From positions 452,918-516,917 of the forward strand of contig JAHJNN010000008.1 in the NCBI GenBank assembly GCA_018820765.1: DNA of 64,000 nt, given 5' to 3'. The position numbers and the translations under genes were made by a program. Source of the DNA: Gammaproteobacteria bacterium. Lineage in GTDB: Bacteria > Pseudomonadota > Gammaproteobacteria > Burkholderiales > Thiobacillaceae. Positions within the stretch are counted from its first letter, which is position 1, and the number at the start of each line of letters is the position of its first letter. This document shows positions 58,801 to 64,000 of the stretch, one piece after another. The notes under the pieces were generated by a model that saw nothing but the letters and a program-made list of their open reading frames with translations, was not told the DNA's origin and ran no database searches.

Positions 58801-59591
58801 AAGCGGGCCGGCCCACGCTGTCGAGCGACGTGGTGATCGTCGGCCGGCCGCCGCGCGAAAAACCGGCGGCGCAGCGGTTTCCGCTGGCGCTCGACCTGAC
58901 GCTCAAGCTGGGCGACGACTTTCTGTTCAAGGGCGGCGGGCTCGATGCGCGGCTGGGCGGGCAATTGCGCGTGTTCACCGTGAATCAGCGGCTGCGCGGC
59001 GAAGGCACGATCCGGGTGGAGAAAGGGCGTTACGCCGCCTATGCGCAGTCGCTCGACATCGAGCGCGGCGTGCTGCGTTTTGCCGGCCCGATCGAGGATC
59101 CCGGGCTCGACGTGCTGGCGGTGCGCACGACGCCGACCGTCAAGGTGGGCGTGCTGGTCGGCGGCACGGTGCAGCGCCCGCTGGTGCGGCTGTATTCCGA
59201 TCCGGCGTTGCCCGACACCGAGAAGCTGGCCTGGCTGGTGCTGGGGCACGGCCTGGAAGGCAGCGGGCGGCAGGAATTCGCGCTGCTGCAGGTGGCGGCC
59301 GGCGCGCTGCTCTCGCGGGCCGAATCGGTGAACGTGCAGACGAGCCTGGCCGAGGCCCTGCGCATCGACACCTTCGACGTGCGCTCGGGCGCGGGTGAAG
59401 ACCTTACCAGCACTGTGGTCAGCGTCGGCAAGCGGCTGTCCTCGCGCGCAACGCTTTCCTACGAGCAAAGCCTCGACGGCCTGAGCCAGGTGGTCAAGGT
59501 GCTGTATCAGCTGTCGCCGCGCGTGCGGCTGGAAGCGCAGGCCGGACAGCAGAGCAGCTTCGACGCGTTCTACACCCGCGAATACGACTGA
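55866..59591 (+). CDS. tamB: translocation and assembly module protein TamB (AsmA-like / DUF490)
   Basis: Inner-membrane-anchored periplasm-spanning protein; bridge-like lipid transfer is the current view of the family. 1241 residues if it starts at CTG 55866, which overlaps the tamA stop (CTGA) and yields the expected signal anchor KRAAWSLAGLFSLLMLLAAAG. The first ATG (55911) would cut that helix in half. Long repeated beta-rich segments (LDLNVRVLDLAQLEVIDA and many alike) fill the middle. The conserved DUF490 end has GRYAAYAQSLDIERGVLRFAGPIEDPGLDVLAVR and SPRVRLEAQAGQQSSFDAFYTREYD. Confidence 0.9.
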   Translation: MKRAAWSLAGLFSLLMLLAAAGAFMATTATGFRWLTASVTALSGERVKFEGVDGHLGVPLGIGKLTIVTDMQRIEIERIRLEWQPRMLWQRRIEVDLLAAQAMRVNILKKDPTPPELPASLRLPLDLNVRVLDLAQLEVIDAGRTLSFRDLKARLDGSGARWRLSGATLTSPWADVIGQIDLGKDAPFALQGQIEATRRDPLPVSAQLDLTGTLAALQFHLDAAAEGMSLLARGEAAPFARVRLPRLLVAGAGIDPRQFQPDAPRADLAFSGVFEGQPGERLLGTFSLSNRLAGRLDEQRLPLANFTGAVLGDLAHADFSSLAIDLGAAGQFSGDGQWRDGRFSVKLESPRLNLAGLHRDLNATRIKTSLQLAGDAAKQTLDAEVAETWGQGRFTVTHDAAALRLESANFSGQAGRLTAAGVLQLDAVRAFSVQFDAAQINPARFGSFPRGRLNARGQVSGALAPGLRLEAQLTLPPGDLEGRPVSGQGRLRYENRHLADADVNLDLAGNRAHVKGAYGRAGDRLVWDVDAPALARLNLGVAGRLTSSGSASGAPAQLQVQGRLAASGLRLPGDIAAESLNLQLDLQATANGAFTGQLDARGVQLAGQRLSVVRANLQGRRNAHTLALDVSLPEWRLSASLAGGLDAQQIWRGQLRQAQAQGRWPMQLIAPATLLLSREQQQVSQLALTLAGGRVTVEQFSRRGTQLATRGALANLPLAPLLEFLETAPPFTTDLRLDGDWNLRAGDALDGSARLVRRSGDVRLKDPAVSLGLTTLALDLDAAASRVTARVEAAGREAGQLRAEGRATLLREGAFFTLPRSAPLAWTAQVDVPDLRLARPFLPVGVRLDARLTAQLAGSGSLAAPRIDGQIDADRIRFAMAEQGIAITDGTLKLALADDRVRVREGELKGQSGRIVVGGEAQLKNPQAGLTLKFEKFAATNRSDRRVIVSGVAQLNLDPKRLQLTGELTADRARLEIPEAGRPTLSSDVVIVGRPPREKPAAQRFPLALDLTLKLGDDFLFKGGGLDARLGGQLRVFTVNQRLRGEGTIRVEKGRYAAYAQSLDIERGVLRFAGPIEDPGLDVLAVRTTPTVKVGVLVGGTVQRPLVRLYSDPALPDTEKLAWLVLGHGLEGSGRQEFALLQVAAGALLSRAESVNVQTSLAEALRIDTFDVRSGAGEDLTSTVVSVGKRLSSRATLSYEQSLDGLSQVVKVLYQLSPRVRLEAQAGQQSSFDAFYTREYD

Positions 59592-59599
59592 GGTAATGC

Positions 59600-59660
59600 T
59601 GTAGGAGCGGCGTCCACGCCGCGATGCTCTGGCCATCGCGGCGTGGACGCCGCTCCTACA
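59600..59660. repeat. perfect 27-bp palindrome after tamB
   Basis: Arms 59600-59626 and 59634-59660 (ends TGTAGGAGCGGCG and CGCCGCTCCTACA) are perfect reverse complements around a 7-base loop. Same family as the elements at 37.27 and 48.70 kb, here the cleanest copy. Likely forms a strong hairpin ending the tamAB transcript. Confidence 0.85.
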
Positions 59661-59726
59661 GCCTTCGCGGATAGATATGCGGTTACCCGGCTGAACCGAT
59701 CAAATCCCGATGGTAGAATCGGACGC

Positions 59727-59798
59727 ATGTTCGACGCCTGCATCACCGCAATGAATTCCCTGTGCCGACTGCCTGCCCCGCCCGGAGGCTGCCGCTGA
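59727..59798 (+). CDS. possible 23-residue leader peptide upstream of surE
   Basis: ATG at 59727, stop TGA at 59796-59798 sharing its A with the surE ATG (TGATG). Peptide begins [23 protein letters not shown] (59714-59719) stands just 7 bases upstream, so the mRNA might even start at this ATG (leaderless). Such an ORF could couple translation into surE. It may equally be chance; the GGAGG site for surE lies inside it. Confidence 0.3.
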   Translation: MFDACITAMNSLCRLPAPPGGCR

Positions 59799-60541
59799 TG
59801 CGCATCCTGTTGTCCAACGACGACGGGTATTTCGCGCCCGGCCTCGCCGCGCTGGCGCAGGCGCTGGCGCCGCTGGCCGACATCACCGTGGTGGCGCCCG
59901 AACGCGACCGCAGCGGCGCCTCCAATTCGCTCACGCTCGACCGCCCGCTGATGCTGCGCCAGGCGCCCAGCGGCTTTTATTACGTCAACGGCACGCCCAC
60001 CGACTGCGTGCATCTGGCCGTCACCGGCATGCTCGATCACATGCCCGACATGGTGATTTCCGGCATCAATCACGGCGCCAACATGGGCGACGACACGATT
60101 TATTCCGGCACCGTGGCCGCCGCCACCGAAGGCTATCTGCTGGGGATTCCGTCGATTGCGGTTTCGCTCGCCAACCATAATGCGCTGCACTTCGATACCG
60201 CCGCGCGCGTGGTGGCCGAACTGGTGCAGCGCATCCAGACGCAGCCGCCGACCGAGCCGATGCTGCTCAACGTCAACGTGCCGGATCATGCGGCGGACGC
60301 GATCCGGGGGCTCAGCGTGACCCGGCTGGGCAAGCGCCACAAGGCCGAATCGGTGGTGAAGACCACCAACCCGCGCGGCCAGGTCGTGTACTGGGTGGGC
60401 GCGGCGGGCTTGGCGCAGGATGCCGGCGAGGGCACCGATTTTCATGCCGTCGCCAACGGCTTCGTTTCGATTACGCCGCTGCAAATGGACCTCACCCGTT
60501 TCAGCCAGATGGACAGTGTGAACGCATGGCTGAAATCCTGA
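59798..60541 (+). CDS. surE: 5'/3'-nucleotidase and exopolyphosphatase SurE
   Basis: Survival protein, a metal-dependent nucleoside monophosphatase. 247 residues from the ATG at 59798, ten bases after GGAGG. The active-site opening [19 protein letters not shown] holds the paired Asp residues. [32 protein letters not shown] and [25 protein letters not shown] are family motifs. Overlaps pcm by 16 bp. Start of the conserved surE-pcm-nlpD-rpoS block. Confidence 0.96.
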   Translation: MRILLSNDDGYFAPGLAALAQALAPLADITVVAPERDRSGASNSLTLDRPLMLRQAPSGFYYVNGTPTDCVHLAVTGMLDHMPDMVISGINHGANMGDDTIYSGTVAAATEGYLLGIPSIAVSLANHNALHFDTAARVVAELVQRIQTQPPTEPMLLNVNVPDHAADAIRGLSVTRLGKRHKAESVVKTTNPRGQVVYWVGAAGLAQDAGEGTDFHAVANGFVSITPLQMDLTRFSQMDSVNAWLKS

Positions 60542-61206
60542 ACCCCCGCGCCGGCATCGGCATGACCTCGGCCCGCACGCGCGGCCGCATGGTCGAGCGC
60601 CTGCGCGAGCAGGGCATCCGGGACGAGATGGTGCTGGCGGCGATGGGCGACGTGCCGCGCCATCTGTATGTCGACCAGGCGCTGGAGTCGCGCGCCTACG
60701 AGGACACCGCGCTGCCGATCGGCTTCGGCCAGACGATTTCCAATCCCTACATCGTCGCGCGCATGGCCGAACTGGCGCGCCACGGCGAGAACGGCCACGG
60801 CCGCGCGCTCGGCCGCGTGCTGGAAATCGGCCTCGGCTGCGGCTATCAGGCGGCGGTGCTGGGCAAGCTGGCGCGCGAGGTGGTGTCGATGGAGCGCATC
60901 GCCGCGCTGGTCGGCAAGACCCGTGCGCGCCTGCGCGAACTTCGGGTGAACAACGTCAAGCCCAAGCACGGCGACGGCATGCACGGAGCGAAGGATTTCG
61001 CGCCGTTCGACGCCATCGTGATCGCGGCCGCGTTTGCCGAGGTGCCGCAGGCCCTGCTGGCACAGCTGGCCGACGGCGGGCGCCTGGTGATGCCGCTCGG
61101 CAACGCCACCCAGACGCTGTGCGTGATGGAGCGCCAGGGCGATGCCTACAGCGAGCGCCTGCTCGAAGGGGTGAAGTTCGTGCCCCTGCTGCCGGGGGTG
61201 GCGTGA
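60526..61206 (+). CDS. pcm: protein-L-isoaspartate O-methyltransferase
   Basis: Repairs isoaspartyl damage in proteins using S-adenosylmethionine. 226 residues. [16 protein letters not shown], the substrate loop [19 protein letters not shown], and SAM motif [15 protein letters not shown], where the usual GTGSGY is GLGCGY but keeps G-x-G-x-[33 protein letters not shown] covers motifs II-III. The stop overlaps nlpD (GTGA). Confidence 0.95.
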   Translation: MAEILNPRAGIGMTSARTRGRMVERLREQGIRDEMVLAAMGDVPRHLYVDQALESRAYEDTALPIGFGQTISNPYIVARMAELARHGENGHGRALGRVLEIGLGCGYQAAVLGKLAREVVSMERIAALVGKTRARLRELRVNNVKPKHGDGMHGAKDFAPFDAIVIAAAFAEVPQALLAQLADGGRLVMPLGNATQTLCVMERQGDAYSERLLEGVKFVPLLPGVA

Positions 61207-62087
61207 GAGCCGCCTGGCTGAGCGTACTGCTGCTCGGCCTGGTGGCCTGCACCGCGCCCGGCCCGGCGCCGGTGAGCGATCGTTCCGCGCGCGGCGCAGT
61301 CAAGTCCGAGGCGCGCGCCACGCCGCAGATCGCACCGTCCAGCAACGGCTTTCACACCGTCCAGCGCGGCGACACGCTGTATGCCATCGCCTTTGCCAAC
61401 GGCCTCGATTACCGCGAGATCGCCATTTGGAACCAGCTCGAATCGGCTGACCTGATCCGGGTCGGGCAGGTGCTGCGGCTGACGTCGGTGCCGGGCGCGA
61501 TCGAAGTCATGCCGCTCGACGACGAGGGCGCGCCGCGCGCGCGTCCGTTGACGGAAGCGCCCGAACTGCGGGAACCGCAAGCGGTCTTGCTGGCCTATTC
61601 AGATGCCAACTGGGCGCAGGTCACGAATGCGCGGCCGGCGGCGGTCGCGTCCGCCGCGGTCCAGCCGGCGCCTGCCACGGCAACGCCGCCGCCTGCGGCA
61701 TCCGTTGCCAATGCGGCATTCGACAGCTGGCTGTGGCCGGTCGAGGGCACGCTGGCCGGCCGCTTCGGCGCGGCGGGCGGCAAGGGCATCGACATCGTCG
61801 GCCAGCGCAATGCGCCGGTGAAGGCGGTGGCGCCGGGCAAGGTGGTGTACAGCGGCAGCGGCCTGCGCGGCTACGGCCGGCTGCTGATCGTCAAGCATGC
61901 GGGCGAGTACCTGTCGGCTTACGCGCACAACGAGACGATCCTGGTGAAGGAAGGCGAACTGGTGACGGCCGGACAGCGCATCGCGCTGATGGGCGACAGC
62001 GATGCCGACCGGGTTAAACTGCATTTTGAAATACGCCGATATGGCAAACCGCTCGACCCCTTGAATTACCTGCCGGAGCGTTCATGA
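61203..62087 (+). CDS. nlpD: NlpD-like LysM / M23-peptidase lipoprotein
   Basis: Outer-membrane lipoprotein that activates the amidase at cell division in relatives. 294 residues from the GTG at 61203. Lipobox LLLGLVAC is near residue 15. Lys[28 protein letters not shown] (about 55-95). A Pro/Ala linker follows, then a M23 (LytM) domain from about 185: [45 protein letters not shown]. In this domain the first zinc histidine position reads GKGIDIVG rather than HxGxD, so it is probably a non-catalytic activator, as in E. coli NlpD. The stop overlaps rpoS. Confidence 0.93.
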   Translation: MRAAWLSVLLLGLVACTAPGPAPVSDRSARGAVKSEARATPQIAPSSNGFHTVQRGDTLYAIAFANGLDYREIAIWNQLESADLIRVGQVLRLTSVPGAIEVMPLDDEGAPRARPLTEAPELREPQAVLLAYSDANWAQVTNARPAAVASAAVQPAPATATPPPAASVANAAFDSWLWPVEGTLAGRFGAAGGKGIDIVGQRNAPVKAVAPGKVVYSGSGLRGYGRLLIVKHAGEYLSAYAHNETILVKEGELVTAGQRIALMGDSDADRVKLHFEIRRYGKPLDPLNYLPERS

Positions 62088-63031
62088 GAAAAGAGTCCAG
62101 CGATGAATCGGATGACCTGATGCCTGAGGAGCCCGGGGCGGCCGAGCAGGATGCATCGCCCGATTCGACGGACGAACTGGCCGCGGCCATCCTCGATGAG
62201 CCGCAGGTCGACGTCACCCAGCTGTATCTCAACGAAATCGGCCAGGCGCCGCTGTTGACGGCGGAAGAGGAAGTGGCGCTGGCGCGGCTGACCGTGCAGG
62301 GTGACTTCGAAGCCCGCCAGACCATGATCGAGCGCAACCTGCGGCTGGTGGTCAACATCGCCAAGCATTATGCCAACCGAGGCCTCACGCTGCTCGACCT
62401 GGTGGAGGAAGGCAACCTCGGCCTCATCCACGCGCTGGAAAAATTCGACCCCGAGCGCGGCTTCCGTTTCTCCACCTACGCCACCTGGTGGATCCGGCAG
62501 AACATCGAGCGCGCGATCATGAACCAGTCGCGCACCATCCGCCTGCCGGTGCACATCATCAAGGAACTCAACATCTACCTGCGCGCCAAGCGCCATCTGG
62601 AAACCCATGGCGTCACCGATGCCAGCTCGGACGACATTGCCGCGCTCACCGGGCATCCGGTCGAGGACGTGCGCCGCATCATGCAGCTGAACGAGCGGGT
62701 CGCCTCGCTCGACGCGCCGCTCGACGTCGATCCCACGCTGTCGCTGGGCGAGGCCATCTCCGACGACAATGCGCATCTGCCGGACGAAATGCTGCAGCTG
62801 GAGGAAATCGAGCATCACGTTCACGGCTGGCTCAAGCAGCTGAACGACAAGCAGCGCTGGGTGATCGAGCGCCGTTTCGGCCTGAACGGCTGCGAGGCCT
62901 GCACGCTGGAAGATCTGGCGCTGGAACTGCAGGTGACCCGCGAACGCGTGCGGCAGATACAGATGGAATCGCTGCGCATCCTGAGGCAGGTGCTGCGGCG
63001 GCGCGGCGTCTCCAAGGACGAATTGTTCTAG
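62084..63031 (+). CDS. rpoS: RNA polymerase sigma factor RpoS (sigma-38)
   Basis: Stationary-phase and general stress sigma factor. 315 residues. Region 1.2 DVTQLYLNEIGQAPLLTAEEE. Region 2 NLRLVVNIAKHYANRGLTLLDLVEEGNLGLIHALEKFDPERGFRFSTYATWWIRQNIERAIMNQSRTIRLP. Region 3 TGHPVEDVRRIMQLNERV. Region 4 QRWVIERRFGLNGCEACTLEDLALELQVTRERVRQIQMESL. The short Glu/Asp-rich N-terminus and location after nlpD separate it from RpoD. In many relatives a promoter inside nlpD drives rpoS; I could not identify one confidently here. Confidence 0.97.
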   Translation: MRKESSDESDDLMPEEPGAAEQDASPDSTDELAAAILDEPQVDVTQLYLNEIGQAPLLTAEEEVALARLTVQGDFEARQTMIERNLRLVVNIAKHYANRGLTLLDLVEEGNLGLIHALEKFDPERGFRFSTYATWWIRQNIERAIMNQSRTIRLPVHIIKELNIYLRAKRHLETHGVTDASSDDIAALTGHPVEDVRRIMQLNERVASLDAPLDVDPTLSLGEAISDDNAHLPDEMLQLEEIEHHVHGWLKQLNDKQRWVIERRFGLNGCEACTLEDLALELQVTRERVRQIQMESLRILRQVLRRRGVSKDELF

Positions 63032-63040
63032 CCGGAAGCG

Positions 63041-63073
63041 GCGCCGGCGCACCCGCTCGCGGGGTGCCGGCGC
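63041..63073 (+). terminator. hairpin after rpoS
   Basis: GCGCCGGC (63041-63048) pairs with GCCGGCGC (63066-63073), and ACCC (63051-63054) with GGGT (63062-63065). A strong GC stem but no T run; it could be an inefficient terminator or RNA-stability element before the HAD gene. Confidence 0.45.
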
Positions 63074-63089
63074 ATGAGGAATTGCAGCA

Positions 63090-63746
63090 ATGATCAACTG
63101 GCCGCAGATCGACACCGTCTTCCTCGACATGGACGGCACCCTGCTCGACCTCTATTTCGACAACCATTTCTGGCGCGAGCACATGCCGCGCCGCTATGCC
63201 GAATACCACGGCCTCGACGAGGCGGTGGCGCGCGCCCACCTCGACCAGCACTACGAACGCCACGCCGGCACGCTCAACTGGTATTGCCTGGATTTCTGGA
63301 GCAGCGAACTCGCGCTCGACATCGTGCAATTGAAGGAAGAGGTCGCCCACCTGATCGCGCTGCGCCCCGATGTGCCGGCCTTCCTGCAGGCCGTGCGTGC
63401 GTCGGGCCGCCGCGTGGTGATGGTCACCAACGCCCACCCCAAAAGCCTCGGCCTGAAAATGCGCGAAACCGGGATCGAAGCCTATTTCGATGCGCTGATT
63501 TCGTCCCACCAGATCGGCCTGCCGAAGGAGCACCCGGATTTCTGGCAGGGCCTGCAGGCGATCGAGCCGTTCGACAAGACGCGCACCCTGTTCGTCGACG
63601 ACAGCCTGCCGGTGCTGGAGAGCGCCCAGGCCTACGGCATCGCGCAGCTGCTGGCGGTGTGCAATCCCGATTCGCGGCAGCCGCACAAGGATTGCGGGGC
63701 GTTTCAGGGGATTACGAGTTTTGAGCAGGTGATGCCGGATGGGTGA
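63090..63746 (+). CDS. HAD-family GMP/IMP nucleotidase-like phosphatase
   Basis: 218 residues. HAD motif I VFLDMDGTLLDLYFDN (nucleophile in DMDGT), motif II VVMVTNAHP, motif III Lys in IGLPKEHPDFW, and motif IV FVDDSLPVLESA. Overall pattern and length match the YrfG-type GMP/IMP 5'-nucleotidases. AGGA precedes the ATG. Not a conserved part of the rpoS block in all species. Confidence 0.82.
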   Translation: MINWPQIDTVFLDMDGTLLDLYFDNHFWREHMPRRYAEYHGLDEAVARAHLDQHYERHAGTLNWYCLDFWSSELALDIVQLKEEVAHLIALRPDVPAFLQAVRASGRRVVMVTNAHPKSLGLKMRETGIEAYFDALISSHQIGLPKEHPDFWQGLQAIEPFDKTRTLFVDDSLPVLESAQAYGIAQLLAVCNPDSRQPHKDCGAFQGITSFEQVMPDG

Positions 63747-63801
63747 GCCGTGGCGCGAAGCATCTCCGATGGCTAAGCCTTCAATGCACTGAGGTTTGTT
63801 G

Positions 63802-64000
63802 GCCGGGGGTAGCCCGGCAGCTAGTCACTTTCTTTTGCGTCGCCAAAAGAAAGTAACCAAAGAAAAGGCGACCCCGCTCATTCCCGAAACCCCGGAAATC
63901 GAGCCTGCCGGGCGGGCGGCAAAGAACTCGCCCCGCTTTATTTGTATTTCGAAGGTGAGCGGGGCTCAAACACCTTTGCCGCTGATCCGCCCGGCAGGCT
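63802..64000. repeat. large structured intergenic repeat at the right edge
   Basis: Stems in order: GCCGGG/CCCGGC (63802-63807 with 63813-63818); ACTTTCTTTTG/CAAAAGAAAGT (63827-63837 with 63844-63854, perfect); then a nested structure AGCCTGCCGGGCGG/CCGCCCGGCAGGCT (63902-63915 with 63987-64000). Inside this are CGGCAAAG/CTTTGCCG and GCCCCGCT/AGCGGGGC (63930-63937 with 63958-63965). The ACTTTCTTTTG unit is a common intergenic element in beta- and gammaproteobacteria. A short open frame on the minus strand here looks like repeat translation, not a gene. Confidence 0.65.

Noticed and set aside
55773..59636. A 1287-codon open frame on the minus strand opposite tamA/tamB
   Set aside because: It is a shadow of a GC-rich gene: arginine, glutamine and alanine rich, no domains, and the plus strand carries clear TamB features.
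63781..63969. 62-codon minus-strand open frame at the right edge
   Set aside because: It is a translation of the multi-stem intergenic repeat.

Overview
The window is a dense, GC-rich stretch of a Gram-negative chromosome. The order of the translation and envelope genes, the SurE-Pcm-NlpD-RpoS block, and the protein sequences point to a betaproteobacterium. A Thiobacillus-like (sulfur-oxidiser) relative is my best guess, but the genus is inferred from general resemblance and cannot be proven here. No rRNA, tRNA, CRISPR array, integrase or insertion sequence was seen.

Layout. 1-8.0 kb: purine salvage and early protein maturation (purT end, ampD, hpt, methylthioinosine phosphorylase, rsuA, def), a small FlaF-like flagellar operon behind a clear sigma-28 promoter, then glnD and map. 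8.0-11.1 kb: two small secreted proteins facing an OmpR/EnvZ-type two-component system across a palindromic control region. 11.1-25.2 kb: one long collinear block, rpsB-tsf-pyrH-frr-uppS-cdsA-dxr-rseP-bamA-skp-lpxD-fabZ-lpxA-lpxB-rnhB, which joins translation, isoprenoid, phospholipid, outer-membrane protein and lipid A synthesis. 25.2-32.5 kb: a CopD-like membrane protein, a thioredoxin, a cation antiporter, then a four-gene minus-strand operon (N-acyltransferase, 4-TM protein, di-iron hydroxylase fused to a GH3 ligase, enolase-superfamily enzyme).

32.5-42.9 kb: sucCD, a PaiB-like flavoprotein, nadE, glnB, bamD, rluD, pgeF, a TMEM175-like channel, a periplasmic DNA ligase, a GNAT and nadC. 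43.0-51.2 kb: clpB with a heat-shock promoter, a glucan phosphorylase, a PAS-GGDEF diguanylate cyclase and an unusual DRE-TIM metallolyase homologue. 51.4-53.9 kb: an ATPase-HNH nuclease pair of visibly different base composition, resembling a Septu-type phage defence. 54.1-59.6 kb: tamA-tamB. 59.7-63.7 kb: surE-pcm-nlpD-rpoS and a HAD nucleotidase.

Intergenic spaces hold several families of palindromic repeats. One short hairpin module appears to sit inside two different repeat families.

The best candidate for an undescribed system is the 27.2-32.5 kb operon. It combines an acyl-acid adenylating ligase, a fused membrane di-iron oxygenase with all three histidine clusters, an N-acyltransferase and a catalytically complete racemase/epimerase-type enzyme. 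This looks like a pathway for a modified acyl-amino-acid or lipid. The FlaF-like sigma-28 operon, the divergent DRE-TIM protein and the ATPase-HNH island are secondary leads.
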